8,770 bases of DNA from an uncultured Bacillaceae bacterium. Lineage in GTDB: Bacteria; Bacillota; Bacilli; Bacillales; Cytobacillaceae. This document shows, piece by piece, positions 1-6,260 of this stretch; the first letter of the stretch is position 1; each line of letters opens with the position of its first letter. The notes under the pieces were generated by a model. The model did no database searches and was not told the DNA's origin. It was given only the letters and a program-made list of their open reading frames with translations. A program made the position numbers and the translations under genes. The DNA lies in assembly GCA_937995745.1 (NCBI GenBank), contig CALKIU010000027.1, positions 1 to 8,770 of the forward strand, read 5' to 3'.

Positions 1-72
1 GGACCGCCAGGACCAACAGGACCGGAAGGACCGCAGGGACCACCCGGACCGACTGGACCGCCTGGACCGCCG
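1..72 (+). repeat. Collagen triplet-coding tandem repeat (9-bp unit)
   Basis: Eight consecutive 9-bp units begin GGACC and each encodes Gly-Pro-X, with X being P, T, E, Q, P, T, P, P. The array continues upstream of the window edge. Such arrays expand and contract between strains. Confidence 0.9.
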
Positions 73-549
73 TTTGCGGAAGTTGGATTCTCCGCCACGA
101 CAACTGCTGCCGGTGTTTCGTCAACTCAAATCATTGATGATTGGACTATCTCACCCCCATATTATGGCCATCCCAATTTCAATGAAGTTACAGGAATATT
201 TACGGTTCCGGAAACAGGAAGATACCATATCTCCGCAACCGTCAGTTACCAAACAACAGCTGCCCTCAGCATTGGACTAGCCGACGATGTAAATCCGGCA
301 TTTGTCGTCCGTAATTTGACAACCAACGAAGATTTAGTCTCCGGTTTGTTCCCAATCCTGAACACATCGCTATTAGTACTGACAACAAGGGTCATTCTCG
401 GAAACGGCACGGTCACCTTAACAGCAGATGTAGAATTAACGGCCGATGACGAAATTGCCCTTCTATATGAATCAAGCGGTTTAACGCTTTCCTTGAACTT
501 GGGAGGCGCCAACAGTCCCATCGTATGGTCCGTTCATCGAATTGCATAA
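1..549 (+). CDS. Collagen-like spore-surface (exosporium/BclA-type) protein, 3' part
   Basis: This is a structural glycoprotein-type filament expected on the outer surface of the spore. The frame is open from base 1 to the TAA at 547-549, so the N-terminus lies outside the window; 182 residues are visible. Residues 1-24 are eight perfect Gly-X-Y triplets (GPP, GPT, GPE, GPQ types), which would form a collagen triple helix. Residues 25-182 make a beta-rich globular head with the C1q/TNF-like signature FTVPETGRYHISA (about residues 67-79) and a WSVHRIA ending, as in BclA-family C-terminal trimerisation domains. In that family Thr in GPT triplets is O-glycosylated; two such Thr are visible here. 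A strong terminator follows directly, so the gene ends its own transcript. The glycosyltransferases downstream could decorate it. The family call is confident; the exosporium location is inferred from family knowledge. No collagen-specific gene symbol can be assigned. Confidence 0.9.
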   Translation, partial: GPPGPTGPEGPQGPPGPTGPPGPPFAEVGFSATTTAAGVSSTQIIDDWTISPPYYGHPNFNEVTGIFTVPETGRYHISATVSYQTTAALSIGLADDVNPAFVVRNLTTNEDLVSGLFPILNTSLLVLTTRVILGNGTVTLTADVELTADDEIALLYESSGLTLSLNLGGANSPIVWSVHRIA

Positions 550-560
550 AGGATCTTTCG

Positions 561-591
561 CGGAAATGCTTGATTGCATTTCCGTTTTTTT
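561..591 (+). terminator. Rho-independent terminator of the collagen-like gene
   Basis: A perfect 9-bp stem CGGAAATGC/GCATTTCCG (561-569 with 576-584) has a 6-nt loop and is followed at once by seven T (585-591). It lies 11 nt after the stop codon and separates the collagen-like gene from the downstream operon. Confidence 0.93.
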
Positions 592-793
592 GTAACAAGA
601 TTTTTATTCGTTGTGGCGAATATTTCTTATGAACAAGCACCTTCTTTCATCATCCCGGGCTTGCAATACATAGCTGTTTTTATACGGCTGCTTTTCCCTT
701 CCGGCGGCAATATGGCCAGGCACCATATTTGACGAATCGATATACATTAATACAGATTCAATTTTAAAAGCATCGGCTTGAAACCGATACGTT

Positions 794-799
794 GAGGTG
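794..799 (+). promoter_or_regulatory. Ribosome binding site GAGGTG fixing the start at 808
   Basis: GAGGTG lies 8 nt before ATG 808. The in-frame GTG at 799 overlaps this element, so it cannot be the initiator. A short hairpin ATCGG/CCGAT (772-776 with 784-788) sits just upstream and would leave the site exposed. Confidence 0.75.
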
Positions 800-807
800 T
801 GAACTAT

Positions 808-1182
808 ATGTCTCTTCCCAACATTCCTGACATCAGCCCCTATATTTCTTTAAAACGGTGCGAAACCATTAATTTGCTGCTGTCTTCCATAGCCTTGGAA
901 GAAATCGGCTTGTCCCATATTTTAAATGCGCAAGGAGAAAAACTGCAGCACTTTTTAAAAGCCTGCCCGAAAAATATCCAAGATTTTTTCGCCATGAATA
1001 AAAGCATCAACGAAATCTTGCGGTCGATCGTGTCTTCGCAAATCCTCCTGCAATTCAAAATGGAAGATGTCATGCAAATGGATTACGAGTCGTGCTGCGA
1101 GTCATGCTCCCCGAAGGAGCCTGCATGCCCGTCTCACGGAAAAAAGAAACCGAAGCCGGATGATTGCGGCAAGGGCGATTAA
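808..1182 (+). CDS. Small conserved Bacillaceae protein with Cys-rich tail (putative spore-surface protein)
   Basis: 124 residues. The N-terminal pattern SLPNIPDISPYISL, followed by a helical segment NLLLSSIALEEIGLSHILN and the start of an AQGEKLQ stretch (residues about 22-47), is one I recognise from uncharacterised Bacillus proteins, often near collagen-like spore genes; no function is known to me. The middle (50-92) is predicted helical. The tail is unusual: CCESC at 96-100, C107 and C120 within a Pro/Lys/Asp-rich stretch. With C18 and C53 this makes seven Cys, suggesting disulfide cross-linking, metal binding or Cys modification. There is no signal peptide or membrane segment, as expected for a protein loaded onto the spore from the mother cell. 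It is the first gene of a likely four-gene operon with two more surface-glycan genes. The gene call is secure; the spore-surface role is inferred from its neighbours. Confidence 0.8.
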   Translation: MSLPNIPDISPYISLKRCETINLLLSSIALEEIGLSHILNAQGEKLQHFLKACPKNIQDFFAMNKSINEILRSIVSSQILLQFKMEDVMQMDYESCCESCSPKEPACPSHGKKKPKPDDCGKGD

Positions 1183-1252
1183 ACCGGCAAACAGCGGCCA
1201 CTGGCAGTCCTGAGCTTTTGTCCCCATGACTCGCCGGAAAGATGATTTTTTC

Positions 1253-1258
1253 GAGGTG
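1253..1258 (+). promoter_or_regulatory. Ribosome binding site GAGGTG selecting a TTG start
   Basis: GAGGTG ends 7 nt before TTG 1266. The upstream in-frame ATG at 1242 has no ribosome binding site and would place this element inside the coding sequence, so TTG 1266 is preferred. Confidence 0.75.
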
Positions 1259-1265
1259 GGACGCC

Positions 1266-1664
1266 TTGAAGAAAAAACATATCTATATTTCTGATTTCTT
1301 TGCAAAAAGTGAGACAAATTACCAAAAATCGATGCAATCGTTTATCTCTTTCATTTGCGAGTTTTTGCATGAATTATCGCAGGCCGACCTCCATCCCCAT
1401 GAAAAGAAATCCGCCGAACAAATGATCATCATGTCACTAGTCTTACTAGAAAAAATTCACATGCACCTTTTTTACCTTAAGTTTCTCTGCCAAAACGCCG
1501 CGGTCGGCCCGAAAAAGAAGCATCTTTTCCATAAAAAGGAGCGAAGCGCTTATCAATCTTTGAAAGAGCTGAAACACATCATCATACATTATCATTTTCA
1601 CAAAAAGGAATATGAAAAACAGGCCGAGAGAATCGTCTCACAAATGCTGGATTATTATCATTGA
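1266..1664 (+). CDS. Hypothetical small basic helical protein
   Basis: 132 residues from a TTG start; I do not recognise the family. The protein is almost entirely predicted alpha-helix, rich in Lys and His (13 His, including an HYHFH run at 108-112), with a hydrophobic amphipathic segment at 53-75 (MIIMSLVLLEKIHMHLF). It has no clear signal peptide and no membrane span without charges. The gene lies 83 nt after the Cys-rich protein and 88 nt before the glycosyltransferase, with no terminator between, so it is probably cotranscribed. A spore coat or crust accessory protein is plausible from position only; a four-helix-bundle metal-binding protein is an alternative because of the His content. 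Coding reality is supported by the well-placed ribosome binding site, the length and the absence of a competing frame. Confidence 0.7.
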   Translation: MKKKHIYISDFFAKSETNYQKSMQSFISFICEFLHELSQADLHPHEKKSAEQMIIMSLVLLEKIHMHLFYLKFLCQNAAVGPKKKHLFHKKERSAYQSLKELKHIIIHYHFHKKEYEKQAERIVSQMLDYYH

Positions 1665-1752
1665 AATATCATTTCCGGCGGTGTCTATAGTCACATTCCA
1701 TTAACCTAAACAAGTTTTTCTGCGCACAAAGAATCGGAAGAGGGATTTGCCC

Positions 1753-2796
1753 ATGCCCAAACAAACCCTATCTGTGTGCATGATCGTCAAAAATGAGGAG
1801 GATTTCATCGAACGCTGCTTGAACAGCGTCCGCCATGCAGCCGATGAAATCATCATTGTTGATACCGGTTCAACGGACGGCACGGTGGCGCAATGCAAAA
1901 AATTCGGGGCCGATGTCCATTTTTATAAGTGGAATGACCACTTTGCCGATGCCCGGAATTTCAGCATCAGCAAAGCCCGGGGAGATTGGATTTTATGGCT
2001 CGATGCGGATGAAGAACTGGACTCTGCCAAAAGCGGGAAAATTGCGGCCGCCCTTTCAAACACCCATGCAGCGATGCTCCTCCTTCCGGTGATCAACTAC
2101 CACGGCGATTCGTTCCCGGTCCGGGAAAACGAAGCGTTCATCTATCATCAGCCCCGCCTTTTCCGGAACCGATCCGGGATCCAATTTGTCAATCGAATCC
2201 ATGAAACGCCGGAGCTTCCCCAAGAGCTGCAAAGCAAAGAACATATTGGAACATTGGACGTTCCCATCCATCATTACGGTTATTTGCGGGAGGTCAGTAC
2301 CCGGAAAAAGAAACCGGCCCGCAATATGGAACTGCTCATGAAAGAAGCCGAACAACCGGATCACAGCCCGTGGATTGAATACCATATGGCCGGCGAATTT
2401 TACCGCCAGAAAGAGTATCAAAAAGCATTTCTGTTTGTGAATCAATCCATCCTCGGTTTTCTGAGACGGGGCAAAAAACCTCCCGCCCTTTTATACCGGC
2501 TGAAATACGATATTTTATTAAAATCCGGAAGCATCGACGGAGCTTGGCCAAGTATTGAAAAAGCCCTCCTTCTCTACCCCGACTATGTCGATCTCCATTT
2601 CATGAAAGGCCTGATTTTGTACGAAAAAGGAGAATATGCAAAGGCCTTGGAAACGTTCGAAACATGCCTCCAATTGGGTGAAAACCACCACCAGTATTTG
2701 ATCACAAGAGGAGCAGGGAGTTTCCTTGCGGATCAATACAGGCGGCTGTGCCTGGAAAAATTGCAAGATAACAAAAACAATCCCCGCCCGTCTTGA
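1753..2796 (+). CDS. GT2-family glycosyltransferase with C-terminal TPR repeats
   Basis: 347 residues, probably cytosolic, transferring a sugar from a nucleotide-sugar donor to a protein or glycan. The GT-A fold begins at residue 6: SVCMIVKNEEDFIERCL, then IVDTGSTDGT (35-44) for nucleotide binding, the WNDHFADARNF block (60-70) and the metal-binding DxD within WLDADEE (82-88). An IHETPEL segment lies near residue 154. The C-terminal part (about 230-330) contains at least two TPR-like helical pairs, for example around LKSGSIDGAWPSIEKALLLYP and YEKGEYAKALETFETCL. This GT2-plus-TPR layout is shared with SunS-type and other peptide-modifying transferases of Bacillus. Start ATG 1753 has GGAAGAGGG 8 nt upstream; an in-frame TTG at 1747 is too close to that site. 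The donor sugar and acceptor are unknown. The pyruvyl transferase gene follows after 29 nt. Confidence 0.9.
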   Translation: MPKQTLSVCMIVKNEEDFIERCLNSVRHAADEIIIVDTGSTDGTVAQCKKFGADVHFYKWNDHFADARNFSISKARGDWILWLDADEELDSAKSGKIAAALSNTHAAMLLLPVINYHGDSFPVRENEAFIYHQPRLFRNRSGIQFVNRIHETPELPQELQSKEHIGTLDVPIHHYGYLREVSTRKKKPARNMELLMKEAEQPDHSPWIEYHMAGEFYRQKEYQKAFLFVNQSILGFLRRGKKPPALLYRLKYDILLKSGSIDGAWPSIEKALLLYPDYVDLHFMKGLILYEKGEYAKALETFETCLQLGENHHQYLITRGAGSFLADQYRRLCLEKLQDNKNNPRPS

Positions 2797-2825
2797 GTCT
2801 GGGCATATTCACGGAGAAGATTCCT

Positions 2826-3929
2826 ATGAAAAACATTCTGTATTTGGGATGGCTCGGATACGGAAATTTGGGCGATGAATTGATGTACGACTTATTTAAA
2901 GAACAAGTGCAGCGTTTCGACTGTCGGGTCCGTACGGATATGGCCAATATTGAATCCCGTTATTTACGAAACGTTTCTCCGCAAGCCTTTGATTTAATCG
3001 TCCTCGGCGGGGGCTCTATTTTAGGCGGCTACCGGAACTACGTCCATCCCGCGGTCATCGATTTCCTCCATCAATGCCTGGAACATAAGAAGAAAATCAT
3101 GATTTGGGGAACGGGCATCGACTGGCTGCCGAAAAGCGCCATTGCCCGCCTGAACAATAACGAACGGATGCATTTTCCCGTTGCGAAAGACTTGCAAGAG
3201 AAGATGGAACGCGTTTTTCAAGAAAGCGTCTGGTCCGGCGTGCGCGGTCCGTTGACCCTCAAAGTGCTGGAACAATATGGAGTCACCGGACATGCTTTCG
3301 TCAGCGGCGATCCCGCCTTTCTTTTAAACGTCCGGACAGACGCCGGGCAGGAAGCGGCGTCCCCCCTCGCCGAAAAGCTTATCGGGAAAAAGACAATCGG
3401 CGTCAATTGGGGAACGAGCTTTAATCACATTTACGGACGCAATGAAGCTAAACTGGAAAAAGAACTGGCCGATGCCCTGAATCAACTTTTGGAGAACGGT
3501 TACCAGATTTACTTATATGCGGTCTGGAAACCGGATTTCGTTCCGCTGCAGCGGCTGTATCACCGATTAAAACGGAAAGACATGGTCCTCTTTGACAACG
3601 TTCTCCGCGACCGGCACGGGGTCATGAACATGCTTCAACATTGCACCTTTACAATAAATTTGAAGCTGCACGCCAATTATCTTTCCCTCGGCGCCGGGGT
3701 TCCGTTTGTCGCCCTCGGGTACCGCTTTAAAGTATTTGACTTCTTTAAATCCCTCGAACTGGACGATTTTATCATCGCCACAGATGAAGAAGACATCAGC
3801 AGCAAACTTATCGACATGGGCGGCCGCCTCACCCGGGAGGGGTCCGCCTTCCTATCAAGCATCCAAACCAAAAAGGAACAATATAGCGAAAAACTCACCG
3901 AACCATTTCAGCACGGCCTTTACCTTTAA
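2826..3929 (+). CDS. Polysaccharide pyruvyl transferase family protein
   Basis: 367 residues of the polysaccharide pyruvyl transferase family (CsaB-like, PF04230), which adds a ketal-linked pyruvate from phosphoenolpyruvate to a sugar of a surface glycan. Visible blocks, in order: GYGNLGDELMYDLF (11-24), VLGGGSILGG (59-68), IWGTGID (93-99), GVRGPLT (138-144), SGDPAFLL (160-167), IGVNWGTS (191-198), and the C-terminal INLKLHANYLSLGAGVPFV followed by GYRFKV (277-303), which matches the conserved LxxHA....A...GVP...l.Y..K signature. Start ATG 2826 has GGAGAA 7 nt upstream; an in-frame TTG overlapping the previous stop lacks a site. It is the last gene of the operon, ending at a strong terminator. 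The neighbouring glycosyltransferases suggest that it pyruvylates the glycan they build, probably on the spore surface; secondary cell-wall polymer pyruvylation is the alternative. Confidence 0.92.
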   Translation: MKNILYLGWLGYGNLGDELMYDLFKEQVQRFDCRVRTDMANIESRYLRNVSPQAFDLIVLGGGSILGGYRNYVHPAVIDFLHQCLEHKKKIMIWGTGIDWLPKSAIARLNNNERMHFPVAKDLQEKMERVFQESVWSGVRGPLTLKVLEQYGVTGHAFVSGDPAFLLNVRTDAGQEAASPLAEKLIGKKTIGVNWGTSFNHIYGRNEAKLEKELADALNQLLENGYQIYLYAVWKPDFVPLQRLYHRLKRKDMVLFDNVLRDRHGVMNMLQHCTFTINLKLHANYLSLGAGVPFVALGYRFKVFDFFKSLELDDFIIATDEEDISSKLIDMGGRLTREGSAFLSSIQTKKEQYSEKLTEPFQHGLYL

Positions 3930-3960
3930 CGTGCTTTAAATGAGCCGGCCAAACGGGATC

Positions 3961-4000
3961 CCCCCTTTCCCCCGGTGAACAGCCGGAAAGGGGGTTTTGG
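3961..4000 (+). terminator. Rho-independent terminator of the + strand glycan operon
   Basis: A 10-bp perfect stem CCCCCTTTCC/GGAAAGGGGG (3961-3970 with 3985-3994) has a 14-nt loop and is followed by TTTT; a second T run comes at 4004-4009. On the - strand no T tract follows, so it works mainly for the + strand. It sits between two convergent genes. Confidence 0.88.
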
Positions 4001-5086
4001 CTATTTTTTCGCAAAATAGTCTTTAAAAAACTTTTCATTTCGTAAAATAGCCGGGTCGTGGGGCCGGAATTTTTTCGCTTTTTGGTTGCAGGCGACGGCC
4101 AGTTCCGGCTGGCCGGTTTTCCAGAGGCAAACGGTCAGCTGCAAGTAAGGATACCAGGTGGCATAAGCGGGCTGACGGAAACCGAGCCGGTTTTCCCCGT
4201 CCACAGAAACAGCCAGCAAATACCAAATAATCGCCTTTTCGTACAGTGCTCGTTCTTTATATAAATCACCCATCCGGCAAGAGACTTCCGGCCACGGCAC
4301 GTCGTAGTCCAGCGTCCGCAACAGGGCGTCAATTTCTTTTTCCAAGTCTCCCAAGGCTCTGAAGCAGACGGCCATATAAATACAGGCCCAGATTTTGTCT
4401 TCAATCCAGCCTTTATCTGTTGCGAGGAATTTTTCGTAATAGTGAACCGCTTTTTCCCAATCGCCGTGGTCTTTCAATTCGTTGGCATAGTAAAATAAAT
4501 CCCGCGGACTGAGCGCCTCGCCTTTCGCCAGCCGTTTTTCGTAAATGTCCAGATTGCGCCTGCTCCGTCCGGAACCCTTTTTTTGTTTCGGGCGGTGAGT
4601 GACCGCCACATCGGAGGAGATCAGGTTTCCGCTGACGGCCAAATATTCGTGCACGGCGCCGAACCAGCGGAAGTTTTTCTCCCGTTTGACGAGCCGGTAT
4701 CTCCGGTAACTGAAAGCCGGTTGGCCGTATTCATCAAAATCGATGTGATACCACATCGACACGGCGTCTTCCGCTCCGGTCAACTCTTCTTTTAATTTCC
4801 GCAGCTTTTGTTGATCCTCTTCCAATAAAATGTCATCGGCATCAAGCCAGAGAATGTAGTCTTTCGTCGCTTGCCTGAAGGCAAAGTTCCGGGCCGCCGC
4901 AAAATCGTCGTTCCACGGATAATCATAAATTTTGTCCGTAAATTTGGCCGCGATTTCTTTCGTTTTGTCGGTGGATCCGGTGTCGACGATGATGATTTCG
5001 TCGCAAATGTCTTTCACGCAGTTTAAACATCGTTCCAGGGTTTCTTCTTCATTTTTTACAATCATGCACAAGCTGATCGTGTTCAT
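4001..5086 (-). CDS. GT2-family glycosyltransferase with C-terminal TPR repeats (second copy type)
   Basis: 361 residues with the same architecture as the + strand GT2-TPR gene, but clearly diverged. The GT-A domain shows SLCMIVKNEEETLERCL (5-21), IVDTGSTDKT (33-42), WNDDFAAARNF (58-68) and the metal-binding WLDADD (80-85), and later a WFGAVHEYL block typical of this subgroup. From about residue 200 onward come repeated helical pairs of TPR type, for example around YYANELKDHGDWEKAVHYYEK and MGDLYKERALYEKAIIWY. The start ATG at 5086-5084 has GGAGGGG (5097-5091) at good spacing. The gene is monocistronic, with its own promoter-like element upstream, and converges on the pyruvyl transferase. The shared N-terminal pattern suggests that the two act on related acceptors, perhaps adding successive sugars. 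Acceptor and donor cannot be read from sequence. Confidence 0.9.
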   Translation of the reverse strand: MNTISLCMIVKNEEETLERCLNCVKDICDEIIIVDTGSTDKTKEIAAKFTDKIYDYPWNDDFAAARNFAFRQATKDYILWLDADDILLEEDQQKLRKLKEELTGAEDAVSMWYHIDFDEYGQPAFSYRRYRLVKREKNFRWFGAVHEYLAVSGNLISSDVAVTHRPKQKKGSGRSRRNLDIYEKRLAKGEALSPRDLFYYANELKDHGDWEKAVHYYEKFLATDKGWIEDKIWACIYMAVCFRALGDLEKEIDALLRTLDYDVPWPEVSCRMGDLYKERALYEKAIIWYLLAVSVDGENRLGFRQPAYATWYPYLQLTVCLWKTGQPELAVACNQKAKKFRPHDPAILRNEKFFKDYFAKK

Positions 5087-5116
5087 GTGTCCCCTCCGCC
5101 TGTGATGAAGTTTTAA

Positions 5117-5125
5117 TATTATATG
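5117..5125 (-). promoter_or_regulatory. Candidate -10 element, sigma-K/sigma-E-like (CATATAATA), for the second GT2 gene
   Basis: Read on the - strand, CATATAATA matches the mother-cell sigma-K -10 consensus CATAnnnTA at every fixed position. It also contains TATAAT and resembles the sigma-E -10. It lies 30 nt before the start codon, with the ribosome binding site between. No convincing -35 is visible at normal spacing for sigma-K (AC), sigma-E or sigma-A, so the sigma factor is not decided. Confidence 0.5.
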
Positions 5126-5372
5126 CCCCCATCCGCGGAACGGGAACGGATATGGCGGACAAGAAAGGGTTTTTTTGTAAAAAGGGACCGCTTTACACGC
5201 TTGTCAGTGCTTAAAAAGAAAGGATGGGCAACAAGTGTGCGGCTGCGGCAAACCGTTGAGGCGGAAATGGCCGGGCGGCCGGATTGGCGGGAGAGGACGG
5301 AACAGCCGGTGAAGGCGGATCCGGGGATTCCGGCGTCCGCCGGCACGTGTCCGGAAAAACGGGCAGCGGAAG
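5126..5372. other. Intergenic stretch without a convincing gene
   Basis: About 250 nt of GC-rich DNA lie between the promoter of the second GT2 gene and the terminator of the SDR gene. It has several short self-complementary CCGG-centred hairpins (for example CCGGC/GCCGG around 5325-5342). A + strand open frame (5123-5485) runs through it but lacks a ribosome binding site, has composition typical of a chance GC-rich frame and crosses the SDR terminator and 3' end, so it is not annotated. Confidence 0.5.
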
Positions 5373-5410
5373 CAAAAAACGGCCGGAGCCCGCGGATGGT
5401 TGGGCTCCGG
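5373..5410 (-). terminator. Rho-independent terminator of the SDR gene
   Basis: A 9-bp perfect stem CCGGAGCCC/GGGCTCCGG (5410-5402 with 5391-5383 on the - strand) has a 10-nt loop and is followed by CCG and TTTTTT. It lies about 29 nt beyond the SDR stop codon. Confidence 0.93.
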
Positions 5411-5438
5411 TCAATTGTTTTGCCATGTAACAAGCTTT

Positions 5439-6182
5439 TTATTGCGCCGTGTAACCGCCGTCAACGAGCAGGTTGGCCCCGGTGACAAAGGATGATTCAT
5501 CGCTGGCCAGGAACAAGACCGGATAAGCGACCTCTTCCGGTTTTCCAAGACGGCCGACCGGGTGAAGCGATTTCAAATGCTCGAGCATTTCATCGGTCAA
5601 CCCGGACAAAATATCGGTCTCAATGTAGCCCGGACAAACCGCATTGACGCGGATGTTGTATTTGGCGTTTTCCACCGCCAATGAACGGGTCAGGTTGACC
5701 ACACCGCCTTTGGCTGCCGCATATGCGCTGACGGACGGCTGGCCCACGTGCCCGAGAATGGAAGCGCAGTTTATAATCGAACCGCCGCCTGTTTTTCTCA
5801 TTTCGGCAATGGCGTATTTATTGGATAAAAACAATCCTGTCAAGTCGACACTGATCGTCCGGTTCCAATCTTCCAGGGTGACATCTTCCACATCTCCCAT
5901 ATCGCCGACGCCGGCATTGGCGAACAGGATGTCGATTTTGCCGTATTCCTTTACGGTCTCATTCATCAAATTGATAATGTCTTCTTCGACGGAAACGTCG
6001 GTGCGGACAAACATCGCTTCGCCGCGGTTTTCTTTAATCTTTTGGACGACTCTGGCTCCCTTTTCCTTGTTGCGGGCGGCGATGACCACTTTGGCGCCTT
6101 CTTTGGCAAACAGATAGGCCGTGGCTTCGCCGATGCCGAACGTTCCCCCGGTGATAATGGCCACTTTGTCTTTTAAACGCAT
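5439..6182 (-). CDS. Short-chain dehydrogenase/reductase (SDR), classical type
   Basis: 247 residues, the usual length for a classical SDR; a cytosolic NAD(P)(H)-dependent oxidoreductase of a carbonyl or alcohol substrate. The Rossmann signature TGGTFGIG is at 11-18, the adenine-site D62-V63, NAG at 89-91, the catalytic Ser141 in NCASILG, the YxxxK pair Tyr154/Lys158, PGYIET at 184-189, and a C-terminal VDGGYTAQ. The helix-4 position that is usually the tetrad Asn reads Asp113 (SVDLTG), a change seen in many SDR members. AARN (35-38) after beta-2 hints at NADPH preference, but only weakly. Start ATG 6182-6180 is preceded by GGAGGAA at 6194-6188, so the start is secure. Annotation pipelines commonly name such proteins 3-oxoacyl-ACP reductase or glucose 1-dehydrogenase, but the substrate is not readable. 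It is a single-gene unit with its own promoter, operator-like palindrome and terminator. Confidence 0.93.
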   Translation of the reverse strand: MRLKDKVAIITGGTFGIGEATAYLFAKEGAKVVIAARNKEKGARVVQKIKENRGEAMFVRTDVSVEEDIINLMNETVKEYGKIDILFANAGVGDMGDVEDVTLEDWNRTISVDLTGLFLSNKYAIAEMRKTGGGSIINCASILGHVGQPSVSAYAAAKGGVVNLTRSLAVENAKYNIRVNAVCPGYIETDILSGLTDEMLEHLKSLHPVGRLGKPEEVAYPVLFLASDESSFVTGANLLVDGGYTAQ

Positions 6183-6221
6183 GCCGATTCCTCCAGTACT
6201 TGATTGTTGTTCATATGATTA

Positions 6222-6237
6222 TGTGAACGTTTTCACA
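6222..6237 (-). promoter_or_regulatory. Palindromic operator, cre (CcpA) or Fnr-type, upstream of the SDR gene
   Basis: TGTGAACGTTTTCACA (as read on the + strand) has 6-bp perfect arms TGTGAA/TTCACA. Its first 14 bases fit the Bacillus cre consensus TGWNANCGNTNWCA exactly, and the whole also fits the Fnr/CRP box TGTGA-N6-TCACA. It lies downstream of the candidate -10 (6260-6255) and before the start codon, where a bound protein would repress, which favours CcpA over an Fnr activator. Confidence 0.6.
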
Positions 6238-6254
6238 AGTTCTTTACATCTAAT

Positions 6255-6260
6255 ATTATA
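6255..6260 (-). promoter_or_regulatory. Candidate -10 (TATAAT) of the SDR promoter
   Basis: A consensus TATAAT is read on the - strand about 73 nt before the SDR start codon. No good TTGACA-like -35 is found 16-18 nt upstream, so the promoter may be weak or activator-dependent. Confidence 0.5.

Noticed and set aside
1..72. CRISPR-like or satellite repeat
   Set aside because: The periodicity is 9 bp and is fully explained by Gly-Pro-X codons.
74..280. + strand 68-codon frame inside the collagen-like gene
   Set aside because: Out of frame with the collagen triplets and the C1q-like head; no independent support.
729..756. Sigma-A promoter TTGACG-16 nt-TACAGA before the gene at 808
   Set aside because: The -10 matches poorly and the spacing is short; no clear sigma-K or sigma-E element is present either, so no promoter was annotated.
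3961..3994. Bidirectional terminator serving both convergent genes
   Set aside because: The stem is symmetrical, but on the - strand it is followed by GATCCCG without a T tract, so termination of the - strand gene here is not supported.
5123..5485. + strand 120-codon open frame
   Set aside because: It lacks a ribosome binding site and a recognisable domain, lies over the promoter of the second GT2 gene and the SDR terminator, and enters the SDR gene antisense; typical chance frame in GC-rich DNA.
5644..6117. + strand 157-codon open frame
   Set aside because: Antisense shadow of the SDR gene; no motif of its own.
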